Source: DATARR01 sp036376245
GTDB taxonomy: Bacteria > Acidobacteriota > Thermoanaerobaculia > Multivoradales > UBA5704
Direction of reading: 5' to 3'
Assembly: GCA_036376245.1 (NCBI GenBank)
Contig: DASVAS010000070.1
Location: 1 to 64,000, forward strand
DNA: 64,000 bases
Part shown: positions 9,026 through 17,245 of the stretch, in pieces
Numbering within the stretch: position 1 is the first letter of the stretch
Layout: the number at the start of each line of letters is the position of its first letter
Notes under the pieces: model-generated
The model's database searches: none
What the model was told of the DNA's origin: nothing
Seen by the model: only the letters and a program-made list of their open reading frames with translations
Program-made: the position numbers and the translations under genes

Positions 9026-10177
9026 ATGAGCTTAGTAGCTCCTCGGTACTACCGCCGCTCTCGGTGGCTCGCCGCGCAGTGGGAAGGCGATCGTCTGGCG
9101 GTGAGCAACTATCTGACGGGCGGCGCCGCTCTTCTCTCGGCAGACGAGGCCGTCCTGCTCTCGGCGATGGCGTTCTGGCGCGACGTCCGGGATCTCGCAC
9201 GGCAGTTTTCCGTCCGCAATGAGGCGGCGCTCGGCGAGAGGCTGCAGGAGCTCCACCTTTGCCAGCTCGTCGAAGCCGCGGGCGAGCTGCCGGATCCGCG
9301 AGAGCGGCCCCTCGAATCTTGGGAAACATGGGATCCCATCGCTTCCCACTTTCATCTCGCTACACGCGACGTTCGCTATGCCTCGCGGGAACAGGCCGAC
9401 GAAATCCTGGAACGTCGCCAAGCCCGCGTGCCGCCGCCTGCCGCGCTGAAGCACACCATCGGTGATCGCATGCACCTGCCCGCGTTCACGCACGACGGAG
9501 CGTTTCCGGAGGTTCTGCTGGCGCGCCGCTCGTGGCGGTCATTCGGAGCGCGACCGCTGACACTCGCCGAGTTCTCGGATCTGGCGGGGCTGTCGTTTGC
9601 CGTCCAGAGTTGGGCACAGGTCAAGGGTCGGTGCGTGCCCCTGAAGACATCGCCGTCGGGTGGCGCCTGCCACAGCATAGAGATCTATTGGGCGGTGCGG
9701 GACGTGGAGCATGTGGAGCCGGGACTCTACCACTACGGCGCAGATGATCATGTATTGACCAGAGTGTCCGGATCGTGGTCCTGGGAGCGCATCCAGACGT
9801 ATTTCCCGGGGCAGCCATGGTATGGCGGCGCATCCGCGATTGCTCTGATGACGTCGGTGTTCGGCCGCGTACAGTGGAAGTACCGTCATCCCCGAGCTTA
9901 CCGCGTGATCCTGATCGAGGCGGGGCATCTCTGCCAGACGTTTTGTCTGACCGCCACCTGGATGGGACTAGCGCCATTCTGTTCCGCCGCGCTCGCAGAC
10001 ACCGAGATCGAGCGGGACCTCGGCATTGACGGCGTTTCGGAGGCAGTGCTTTACGCGGCGGGTGTCGCGCCGAGACCCGACGGTGTGGAGTGGGCCCCCT
10101 CCCCGGACAGCGCAGAGCATCCCGCGACCGTGCCGCCGGCGCACCGCGGGCGAGTGGAGAGGACGGAACAGACATGA
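9026..10177 (+). CDS. SagB/ThcOx-type FMN dehydrogenase
   Basis: The 383-residue protein ends in a nitroreductase-fold domain (about residues 155-365). Typical motifs are RRSWRSFGARPLTLAEFSDL (FMN phosphate contact), SGGACHSIEIYWAV, EPGLYHY and EAGHLCQTFCLTATWMGL. The N-terminal 110 residues resemble the winged-helix peptide-clamp region of SagB and ThcOx, enzymes that oxidise azolines to azoles in ribosomal peptides. No YcaO cyclodehydratase is nearby, so the substrate here may differ. The gene follows the small peptide gene after 3 bp. Its stop overlaps the next start in ATGA, so translation of the three is probably coupled. Confidence 0.88.
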   Translation: MSLVAPRYYRRSRWLAAQWEGDRLAVSNYLTGGAALLSADEAVLLSAMAFWRDVRDLARQFSVRNEAALGERLQELHLCQLVEAAGELPDPRERPLESWETWDPIASHFHLATRDVRYASREQADEILERRQARVPPPAALKHTIGDRMHLPAFTHDGAFPEVLLARRSWRSFGARPLTLAEFSDLAGLSFAVQSWAQVKGRCVPLKTSPSGGACHSIEIYWAVRDVEHVEPGLYHYGADDHVLTRVSGSWSWERIQTYFPGQPWYGGASAIALMTSVFGRVQWKYRHPRAYRVILIEAGHLCQTFCLTATWMGLAPFCSAALADTEIERDLGIDGVSEAVLYAAGVAPRPDGVEWAPSPDSAEHPATVPPAHRGRVERTEQT

Positions 10178-11331
10178 GCAAATGGGACCTTGTACGCAAT
10201 GCGTTCGAACTCGATCCGGCTGTCACCCACTTTACCGCTATGTCTATCGCGTCCCATCCGGCGGCGCTCCAATGGCAAATAGACAACCACCGCAACGCGT
10301 TTAACCGGGGGCCGCTCGCGCACGTCTTGACACAGTTTCCTATCGCGGAACAGGCAGCGTTCGAGGCGGTGGCGGCGTATTTCGGCGCCGACGCGTCCGC
10401 AATCGCCTTGACTGGCAGCACCACCATGGGCCTGGCCCAGGTGTTGGGTGGGGTGGTGGTCGCTCCACACCAGGAGATCCTGACGAGCACGGCCGAGCAC
10501 TTTACGACGCTCGACACGCTGGAGCTCAGGGAAAAACGTGATCGCACGGCGTACCGCACCTTTCAACTGTACAAGCGGGCCTCAACGGCGACAGCAGCGG
10601 AAATCGTCGACAGCGTGAGAGCAGCGATAAAACCCGAGACGCGCCTGCTGTCGCTCGCCTGGGTGTACTCATCGGACGGCTTGAAGATTCCCGTTCGCAA
10701 TATCGCTGAGGTCGTAAAGGCGGAGAACGCTTGCCGTCAGGATCCGCGCGAGAAGCTCCTGTTCTCGGTCGACGGCGTTCACGGCTTTGGAGTGGAAGAC
10801 TCGACATTCGACGCCCTCGGCTGCGACCTCTTCATTGCTGGTTGCCACAAATGGGTGTTTGGTCCGCGTGGCACCGCGATCGTCTGTGGCAAGCCGGACG
10901 CGTGGGAGGAAGTAGTGCCGATCATGTTGACGTTCTCCGCGAAGACGAAAGGACCTGGACGCATTCACACGCCAGGGGGTGTTCACGCCTACGAGCACAC
11001 ATTGAGCCTTGCGACGAGCTTCCACTTCCTCTCGGCGCTCGGGAAATCCTCCGTGTACGGGCGCGTCCGGCAACTCGTCGAACGGCTTCGAGCTGGGCTG
11101 ACCGAGCGCGGCATGCTGATCGAAACGCCCGCCGCCACACAGCTTTCCTCCGGCATCGTGTGCTTTCGTCACCCGGAGGAAAAGCCTGCGGTGACGGTCC
11201 GTCGCCTCATGGACAGCAAAATTTACATCACGGAATCCCCCAAAGACCCCAGCGGCACCAGCCACGCGCGCGTGTCCGTCGCGATCTTCAACAACGAAGC
11301 GGACATCGATCGGCTCGTCGCCGCCCTGTAG
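10174..11331 (+). CDS. Class V PLP-dependent aminotransferase (isopenicillin N epimerase-like)
   Basis: The start is the ATG inside the ATGA overlap with the SagB gene, giving 385 residues. It has the class V fold signature. GSTTMGLAQV (about residue 81) forms the phosphate-binding loop, SVDGVHGFG has Asp200 and His203 for the cofactor ring, and AGCHKWVFGPRG holds the PLP lysine Lys226. The family includes cysteine desulfurases, isopenicillin N epimerase and several peptide- or amino-acid-modifying lyases. Which reaction it catalyses cannot be read from the sequence. Tight coupling to SagB and the small peptide suggests it acts in the same pathway. Confidence 0.88.
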   Translation: MSKWDLVRNAFELDPAVTHFTAMSIASHPAALQWQIDNHRNAFNRGPLAHVLTQFPIAEQAAFEAVAAYFGADASAIALTGSTTMGLAQVLGGVVVAPHQEILTSTAEHFTTLDTLELREKRDRTAYRTFQLYKRASTATAAEIVDSVRAAIKPETRLLSLAWVYSSDGLKIPVRNIAEVVKAENACRQDPREKLLFSVDGVHGFGVEDSTFDALGCDLFIAGCHKWVFGPRGTAIVCGKPDAWEEVVPIMLTFSAKTKGPGRIHTPGGVHAYEHTLSLATSFHFLSALGKSSVYGRVRQLVERLRAGLTERGMLIETPAATQLSSGIVCFRHPEEKPAVTVRRLMDSKIYITESPKDPSGTSHARVSVAIFNNEADIDRLVAAL

Positions 11332-11371
11332 GTCTGTTACACCTGCCCGCCTCTCACGTTTAGGACATCAG

Positions 11372-11413
11372 GAGCCAATCAGGCGACGTACACACGCGCC
11401 GCCTGATTGGCTC
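11372..11413 (+). terminator. Perfect 14-bp hairpin closing the sigma/kinase/SagB operon
   Basis: The arms GAGCCAATCAGGCG (11372-11385) and CGCCTGATTGGCTC (11400-11413) are exact reverse complements around a 14-nt loop. It lies 40 bp after the aminotransferase stop. No U-tract follows, so it may stabilise the 3' end rather than act alone as an intrinsic terminator. The rest of 11332-11660 is AT-richer and holds no convincing gene, although the frame of the next sigma gene is open from 11508. Confidence 0.6.
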
Positions 11414-11660
11414 TCAGGAGGGGCGTCCGAAACTCGTCAGCATCAAAGCCATCGGGATTGTAGCTCTATCGACTGGTGCATCTACCACGGAACGGAGTGT
11501 AGATATTGTGATAACCAAATCTAGACATGAGAGGTCTCCCTACCCCATCTGTAGAGATTTTATTCACACACCGTTTAGTAGTGATCCCCTGAAGTCCGCC
11601 CCACCCCTCCCCAACTCCTATAGAATTCCCGCCATCTCTGCCTCGCCGAGATCGACATCA

Positions 11661-12458
11661 ATGGCCACCCTCCCCACCCCTCCCGGCGACCTCACTCCCG
11701 AGCAGCTCTTCCTCGGGCACCTGAAGCTTATCGAGGAAATTATCGCCCACGCGTGCCGGCGGTCTCGCTTCAGTCCCCAGGAGTCCCAGGACTTCAGCCA
11801 GGAAGTTATGGTCAAGTTCATAGAGGACAACTACGCCGTTCTCCGGAAATATCAGGGGCGGAGTAGCATAAAGACGTACCTGACTGTCGTCATCCATAGA
11901 TTTCTGCTGGACTACCAGAACAAGCTCTGGCAGAAATGGCGACCCTCGGCGGAAGCGGAGCGGCTAGGGCAGGTTGCAATACGGCTGGAGATGCTGACCG
12001 TCCGAGATGGGCATCCGTTCAAGGAGGCGTGCCGACATCTGTGGGACGAGGGCGTTGAGATGTCCGAGGACGAGTTGACTCAGCTCTGGGTCAAGCTCCC
12101 CGACAGGAGTCTCCGGCGGTTCGTCGGTGAGGACCAGTTACAGAACATGGCGTCTCACAAACCGAACCCAGAGGAGCGCTCCATGGCACGGGAGCGGGCA
12201 GAAGGGAGGCGGAGGTTGACCATAGCCCTATACCGAGCGCTTGCAGAGATTCCCAAGGAGGAGAAGTTACTGGTCCGCCTGAGGACGGAATTCTCTGTCG
12301 CTGACATCGCCCGTATGCGCAAAGTGGATGCCAAACCTCTCTATCGGCAGCTGCAGAAGATCTATGAAAAATTGCACAAACTCATGGAACGACAGGGCGT
12401 TCGGCGGCAGGACGTACAGGAGATCCTGGATTGGCTGCAGCCCGACCTGGAGTTCTAG
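11661..12458 (+). CDS. Sigma-70 family RNA polymerase sigma factor (divergent, ECF-like)
   Basis: Taking MATLPTPPGD as the start gives 265 residues. The open frame reaches back to 11508, but that extension is rich in Ser and Pro and looks non-coding. Region 2 is visible as SRFSPQESQDFSQEVMVKFIEDNY followed by YQGRSSIKTYLTVVIHRFLLDY. Region 4 is at about residues 200-255 (EKLLVRLRTEFSVADIARMRKV). A long insert separates the regions. It is followed after 77 bp by a zinc-finger membrane protein, the usual anti-sigma arrangement. G+C is visibly lower than in flanking genes, which hints at transfer. Confidence 0.82.
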   Translation: MATLPTPPGDLTPEQLFLGHLKLIEEIIAHACRRSRFSPQESQDFSQEVMVKFIEDNYAVLRKYQGRSSIKTYLTVVIHRFLLDYQNKLWQKWRPSAEAERLGQVAIRLEMLTVRDGHPFKEACRHLWDEGVEMSEDELTQLWVKLPDRSLRRFVGEDQLQNMASHKPNPEERSMARERAEGRRRLTIALYRALAEIPKEEKLLVRLRTEFSVADIARMRKVDAKPLYRQLQKIYEKLHKLMERQGVRRQDVQEILDWLQPDLEF

Positions 12459-12535
12459 GCATGGCCTCTGGAAAAGGGGTAATCTTCTATAGATGTCCGT
12501 CTAACTGAGAGGGCATACTTTAGGCGGATTAAAGA

Positions 12536-13564
12536 ATGCAGGAATTTGCACCTAAGATACCGACTCCTCCTAACTCAGGGAAATCGCATCCCTCCGCAGA
12601 GAATATCACCGCGTATACAGGGGAGTCGTGTCCCTCAGATGAGGATCTCGCCGCCTACATCGATGGCACCCTCTCCCCAGCGGAGATGAAGCTCATCGAG
12701 AGTCACATCGCCTCCTGTGAGGACTGCTACAACGTCTATCTCGGGGTTTTACAATTCCAGCTTGATCACGAGCCGGCGCCAGCGGATCCCGCCGAGGTTC
12801 TGCGGTTCCCGGCGATCAACAAGCCTCCAAAGCCTTGGTGGCTCGGCAAGGCGGCAGCGGCGATCATCTTGGGAGTCGGATTCGGTATCGGCGGCGGATA
12901 CGTGTTTTTCCTGTCTTCTCCTCCAGGCATGAGCCCCGACAGAGTCACCCGCCCCATCCAGAGCAGGGAGGATCTGGCGGAGCAATCCTGGCTAGGGCCG
13001 ACGTTCCGCGGGTCCGGAGAGGAAGGAGATGCGCCCCTGGATCCAGCGTCCTTCCAGTTAGGTGTGCAACTCGTCAACCTCCAAATCGGCCTTGCAGCCA
13101 ATGAAGGCGAACGATCCCAGGACGTGGTGGCCCGCATCCTCCAACTCCTGGACGATCAACTGTTTGTCAAGGACCTGAGGGAAAGCTATGGAGAGATCAC
13201 CACTGCTATCTCGAACGGGACGCCGCCGCGGGATCTCCTCGGGAAGGCTACGGAACTGGCCAGCCAGACGCGAGCTGTTGTGGATGCCTCCCACCTCGAT
13301 CTCGGCCAGTTCGTCGAAGCCGGACGCCTTTCCGCCATCGCTCAGGAGCCTTCCTTCTTCCAGCGCGGTGAGAACCGCGAATTCCTGCGCAGGACGATCT
13401 GGCGGCAGAGGTTCGGGATCGGCGACATGACGATTGACCCCGCCGCTCTCCAGAGCCTCAAGGACGTCTCCGAGGTTCTCGACCAGGACACCCTCTCATC
13501 CGCCGATTACGCTAGCCTACGCAAGAGCTTCGACCGGATTCTCGAGATCTACTACCCGGCGTAA
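12536..13564 (+). CDS. Putative membrane anti-sigma factor with zinc-finger (zf-HC2) domain
   Basis: The 342-residue protein has an N-terminal zinc-finger anti-sigma segment. CPSDEDLAAYIDGTLSPAE leads into the metal-binding HxxxCxxC in ESHIASCEDCYNVY (about residues 60-75). One membrane helix follows (AAAAIILGVGFGIGGGYVFFL, about 104-124), then an outer domain of about 200 residues that I do not recognise. Such proteins hold a cognate sigma factor at the membrane until a signal releases it. The sigma gene directly upstream is the natural partner. G+C is lower here as well. Confidence 0.8.
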   Translation: MQEFAPKIPTPPNSGKSHPSAENITAYTGESCPSDEDLAAYIDGTLSPAEMKLIESHIASCEDCYNVYLGVLQFQLDHEPAPADPAEVLRFPAINKPPKPWWLGKAAAAIILGVGFGIGGGYVFFLSSPPGMSPDRVTRPIQSREDLAEQSWLGPTFRGSGEEGDAPLDPASFQLGVQLVNLQIGLAANEGERSQDVVARILQLLDDQLFVKDLRESYGEITTAISNGTPPRDLLGKATELASQTRAVVDASHLDLGQFVEAGRLSAIAQEPSFFQRGENREFLRRTIWRQRFGIGDMTIDPAALQSLKDVSEVLDQDTLSSADYASLRKSFDRILEIYYPA

Positions 13565-13573
13565 AGCGTCTCT

Positions 13574-13630
13574 GAACCGTCCCTTCAGGGACAATCGCAG
13601 GTAGCCCCACGGTTTCAACCTGGGGCGGCG
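13574..13630. repeat. Two-hairpin dispersed repeat, family D (copy 2)
   Basis: It matches 5195-5251 along its whole length: GAACCGT, a small hairpin TCCCTTCAGGGA, GGTAGCCCCA and CCTGGGGCGGCG. Stem changes relative to copy 1 keep base pairing. It begins 10 bp after the anti-sigma gene stop. Confidence 0.7.
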
Positions 13631-13785
13631 CCGGTATCGGACCACTCCGGATCGGCATCGGCTCTCACCGGGCCGCCTCCACGGGCCGTCCAGGGCAAAT
13701 CCCGCCTTCCCGCCCCAGGTTCGGACAGCGACCTCTGCTCATCCTCTCTCAGGAGAGACCCTTACGCCAGGGAGAGAACGGCTTC

Positions 13786-14185
13786 CGGCCTCGTTCCCCC
13801 GGCTTCAGACGCCCCGCACCGGATTTCGGGCCTCATTCCCCGCTTTCAGGGTGACGTTCTCCCGATTTCGCGTCCCATTCCCTCGGGCGCAGGCGATGCG
13901 GAAGGCGGAGAAGGCTCCGTTCCCCGCCTTTCCGCTGACCTGCAAGCAAGGGAATGCCTCCCGATGTCCTCTTCGGCAGCCATTCCCCGCGGGGAACGTC
14001 AGCCGAAGAAGAGAGAACAGCTCTCGAAGGCCAGGGAATGGGAGCCGAAGGGTCTTCAAGGAGGCCTTCCTCGCGGGGAAGGTCTCTCGAAGGGCGGGGA
14101 ATGATGCCTTCCCTCCCTTCGTCGTCAGGGGAAAGCCGGGGAACGTCGTCGAGAATCCGGGGAATGAGGCCTGAAATGGGCTTCG
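13786..14185. repeat. Cluster of degenerate GGGGAAYG / CRTTCCCC repeats
   Basis: Short blocks GGGGAATG or GGGGAACG recur every 30-50 bp in the right half (for example 14096-14104, 14139-14146 and 14158-14166). The left half has the reverse form CATTCCC (around 13835-13842 and 13875-13882). Both strands are open in one frame over part of the stretch, but the products are simple-sequence echoes of the repeat (GNxSRR). I do not treat them as genes. No known element matches. Confidence 0.55.
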
Positions 14186-14201
14186 CGTTCCCCGAAATCC
14201 G

Positions 14202-15653
14202 CTACCCGAGACGCTCAGCGGACCCGTAGAGGGCCGCGAGGTCCTCCACCTGACGCAGAACGGCTTCCCTCCTCGCCTTCAGCTCTTCCGCGAGACGCCT
14301 TCTGGTTCGGAGGAGAAGGTAGGCCCTTGCCTCGTGCCAGAAGATGGCCCGGCGGTCGTGGAAGAGGAGGGCGACGTAGCCGGTCACCGGGGCAAGAAGC
14401 GCGGCGGCGAGACCGATCCAGGCTCCCCCTTCTCCCACGTACTTTCCCCAGTAGTGCGCGGCCAGGAAGCCTTCCGTGATCCAGGTGAGGGGAAAGAGGA
14501 AGAGAGCGCCCATCATCTTATAGGTGGCGATCTGGTCCGGCTGGCGGTTGAGGCGCTTCACCACCGAGCCCACCAGACGGTAGACGGGATAGTTGAGGAA
14601 GGTTCCGATCGTGGCCAGGGGGAGGTGCACCAGGAGGCGCAGGAAGGTCCGGACCACGAAGCGCAGGACCGGCGAGGGCGGGTAGGCCGCTCCCACCTGG
14701 TCGTCCCGGAGATGGAAGGCGCGCAGGAGGTCGTCGTACTCCTTGACGCGGCGGGCGGCGGCGGCGACCTCGTCCGGATGGCTGCGGCGCAGGTCCAGGT
14801 AGCCCTGCAGGAAGGCCTTGCGGAAGGAGAAGCCCTCCGAAAGCCTGCCGCGGCTCGGCAGCTCGGGCGCGCGGCGGCGGTAGAGGTCCGCGGCCCGGGC
14901 GATCAGGCGGGCGTCCTCCCAGGTGTCGTAGTTGAGCGTGACGTCCTTCAGGCCGTCGTCCATGCGGTCGGTCAGGGCGCGGACGGCGCCCTGGGGATCG
15001 GTCTCCGCCTGGGCGACCTGCGGGGCGGGATCGATCGGCGGGCCGACCTGGATGAGGGCTCTGGAACGGAAGGTCTCCCGGGAGTCGAAGAGGAGGCCGA
15101 CGGGGACGATCCGGACGCCCAGGCCAGGATACTTCTTCTCGGATTCGAGGACGATCCGCGCCGCGCCGGTCTTCAGGGGCAGGAGACCGGGCTCGTTGTG
15201 GCTCCCTCCCTCGGGAAAGAGGGCGAGGACGCCGCCGGAGCCCAGGAGCTCGTGGCTGCGGGCGAAGGTCTCGGCGTTTTTCGCCGGGTCCACGCCCTCG
15301 TCCTGCCGCCGGTAGACGGGGATCGCTCCGGCCAGCGTCAGGAAGGGGCGGACCAGCGGGTTCTTCCAGAGCGTGCTCTTGGCCAGGAAGCGGGGATGGA
15401 CCGGCAGCGGCTCCACCAGCAGCAGCGGGTCGATCAGGCCGTTGACGTGGTTGGCGATCAGGACGAGGGGGCGGTCCCGTGGAATGCGCTCCGCCCCCAC
15501 CACCTCGACTTCGCGGAAGAAGGCCTTGAGGACGAGGCGGGCGAGGCGGAGGAGGATGGGGGCGGGTTTGTCAGCCCCCCTCCCCGGAGCCCTCACCCCT
15601 GGCCCCTCTCCCGCCCCCTCCCGCACCTCCCCGGGAGAGGGGAAAGAAGTCAT
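14202..15653 (-). CDS. PlsC-type glycerolipid acyltransferase
   Basis: From the ATG at 15651-15653 the product is 483 residues. The acyltransferase domain covers about residues 40-250. Motif I is ANHVNGLIDPLLL (catalytic His/Asp), the substrate-binding motif is FPEGGSHNEPGLLPLKTGAAR, and PVGLLFD follows. This pattern is closest to the glycerol-3-phosphate or lysophosphatidate acyltransferase branch with NHxNxxxDP motifs. The C-terminal 150 residues contain two to four membrane segments. The first 20 or so residues (SPGEVREGAGEGPGVRAPG) are encoded by a family C palindrome. The ATG overlaps the stop of the upstream permease gene as ATGA. Confidence 0.85.
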   Translation of the reverse strand: MTSFPSPGEVREGAGEGPGVRAPGRGADKPAPILLRLARLVLKAFFREVEVVGAERIPRDRPLVLIANHVNGLIDPLLLVEPLPVHPRFLAKSTLWKNPLVRPFLTLAGAIPVYRRQDEGVDPAKNAETFARSHELLGSGGVLALFPEGGSHNEPGLLPLKTGAARIVLESEKKYPGLGVRIVPVGLLFDSRETFRSRALIQVGPPIDPAPQVAQAETDPQGAVRALTDRMDDGLKDVTLNYDTWEDARLIARAADLYRRRAPELPSRGRLSEGFSFRKAFLQGYLDLRRSHPDEVAAAARRVKEYDDLLRAFHLRDDQVGAAYPPSPVLRFVVRTFLRLLVHLPLATIGTFLNYPVYRLVGSVVKRLNRQPDQIATYKMMGALFLFPLTWITEGFLAAHYWGKYVGEGGAWIGLAAALLAPVTGYVALLFHDRRAIFWHEARAYLLLRTRRRLAEELKARREAVLRQVEDLAALYGSAERLG

Positions 15654-15722
15654 AAAGCTCCCTCCTCTCCCGGGGAGGGTGGGTGGGATGCGGGAGAGGA
15701 GGGCCGGGGTGGTGAGGGCTCT
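15589..15722. repeat. Dispersed palindromic repeat, family C (copy 2), inside coding sequence
   Basis: Left arm CCCTCACCCCTGGCCCCTCT and right arm AGAGGAGGGCCGGGGTGGTGAGGG face each other around the junction of two genes. It encodes the last residues of the permease and the first residues of the acyltransferase, including the ATGA overlap at 15650-15653. Other copies lie between genes. Confidence 0.75.
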
Positions 15723-17008
15723 TCCCAGCTCTCCGCCTCCGCGTGCCCCCGCTTCTCGTCCACGAAGGCCATGCCGATCAGGCCCGCCACGAAGAACAGG
15801 GCCGTCGAGAGCATGGCGGTCCGCTGTGAGCCGGTGGCCGAGGAGATGGCTCCGAAGACCGCCGGGCCCAGCATGTAGGCCCCCTTCCCCGCCAATCCCC
15901 AGAAGCCGAAGAACTCGCCGCTCTTCTCCGGCGGCGAGAACAGGCCCACCATCCCCCGCGAGGCCGACTGCAACGAGCCGATCCCCAGGCCCGCCCCCAT
16001 GGCGATCCACCAGAAGAGGGACTTGGTCTGGCAGAAGTAGGTGCCCGCGCAGACCGCGATCCACAGGGCCAGGGAGATCTGGATGGTCCGCGCCGCGCCG
16101 ATGCGGTCCTGGAGGAAGCCGAAGAGGAAGGCGCCCGCCGCCGAGGTGAGCTGGAGGGCGATGAAGAGCGTGATCAGCTCGTCCGCCGTGAACCCCAGGG
16201 TCTTCTCCGCGAAGATGGCCGCGAAGGCGATCACCGAGGTGAGCCCCATGGAGAAGAGGAAGAAGATGCCGAGGAACTTCACCAGCTCGGAGAAGTGGCG
16301 CACCGACCGCCCGGTGTCCGCCAGCCGGGCGAAGCCGGCCCGGATGTACTGGAGCGGCGTGCCCGTGCCCCGCGGCGCCCGCTCGCGCAGGAAGAGGAAG
16401 GTCGGCAGCGCCGCGATCAGGAAGAAGACGGCCGTCACCAGCCAGGCCCGGCGCAGGCTCTCGACGTTCTCCGGCTTGAAGCCGCCGGCGAGCAGCGGCC
16501 GGATGAGGATCAGGCAGAGCAGGCCGCCGAAGTAGCCGAGCCCCCAGCCCAGGCCGGAGATGCGCCCGATGGTCTTCGGCGTCGAGATCTCCGGCAGGAA
16601 GGCCCCGGCCAGGTTCTCCCCGAAAGAGAAGCCGACGAAGGAGAGGACGAACAGCAGCAGCCCCAGGGAAACGTCGCCGGGCTCGACGAGCCAGAGCAGG
16701 GCCGTTCCCGTCACGCAGGTCAGGTAGGTGACCGCCAGGAAGATCTTCTTGCGCCCGGAGTCGTCGGCGACGGCGCCGACGATGGGAGAAAGGAGAAGGA
16801 CGAACAGGTTCGCGAGGAGCAGCCCGGTCCCCCAGAGGAAGTCGCCCCGCCCGTCCGGCGCCACCAGCTTCGTGAAGTAGATGCTGAAGGCCACCGTGAC
16901 GATGACGGTCGTATAACTGCTGTTGGCGAAGTCGAACATCGCCCAGCTCCAGATCTCGCGCCTGGAGACGGGCGGCGGGGAGGGCGGATCGGGCCTGTTG
17001 ACGGACAT
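15650..17008 (-). CDS. MFS transporter, UMF1/Atg22-like family
   Basis: The ATG at 17006-17008 (MSVNRPDPPSPP) gives 452 residues; a longer frame is open upstream but lacks support. Twelve hydrophobic segments are predicted. MFDFANSSYTTVIVTVAFSI is the hallmark start of UMF1/Atg22-type permeases, and DDSGRKKIF is the MFS loop 2-3 motif. The substrate is unknown; relatives export amino acids or small metabolites. It is translationally coupled to the acyltransferase, so lipid-related transport is possible. The last 20 residues are Pro/Ser-rich and come from a dispersed palindrome. Confidence 0.87.
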   Translation of the reverse strand: MSVNRPDPPSPPPVSRREIWSWAMFDFANSSYTTVIVTVAFSIYFTKLVAPDGRGDFLWGTGLLLANLFVLLLSPIVGAVADDSGRKKIFLAVTYLTCVTGTALLWLVEPGDVSLGLLLFVLSFVGFSFGENLAGAFLPEISTPKTIGRISGLGWGLGYFGGLLCLILIRPLLAGGFKPENVESLRRAWLVTAVFFLIAALPTFLFLRERAPRGTGTPLQYIRAGFARLADTGRSVRHFSELVKFLGIFFLFSMGLTSVIAFAAIFAEKTLGFTADELITLFIALQLTSAAGAFLFGFLQDRIGAARTIQISLALWIAVCAGTYFCQTKSLFWWIAMGAGLGIGSLQSASRGMVGLFSPPEKSGEFFGFWGLAGKGAYMLGPAVFGAISSATGSQRTAMLSTALFFVAGLIGMAFVDEKRGHAEAESWEEPSPPRPSSPASHPPSPGEEGAL

Positions 17009-17245
17009 AGGGACTCGGTTCCTCGCTTTCGCGGCACCTACTGAGGGAGAAGGGCCCGTCAACCGGGACCAGGGATCGTGGCCGTACGCTGTACCATCCG
17101 GCCGGAGCTGTCAATCGGCAAGCCCGTACAATCCCTTGAAGACTTCGCTATGCTACTCTCGCGACTCGGGAGGGCCAGTAAGACCCAGCGTCCGGCCGGC
17201 TTGCAACGATGGCCGCCGCGCGCATAGAGCCAGGAGAAGAAGAAA

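Noticed and set aside
5412..11331. Reading the SagB operon as a standard thiazole/oxazole peptide cluster
   Set aside because: No YcaO cyclodehydratase, no transporter, and no Cys/Ser/Thr-rich core in the peptide. SagB-like enzymes also act outside such clusters.
13851..14174. 107-codon open frame in the repeat cluster
   Set aside because: The product repeats GNxSRR and PFPA motifs that mirror the DNA repeat, and the opposite strand gives a similar product. No ribosome-binding site is evident.
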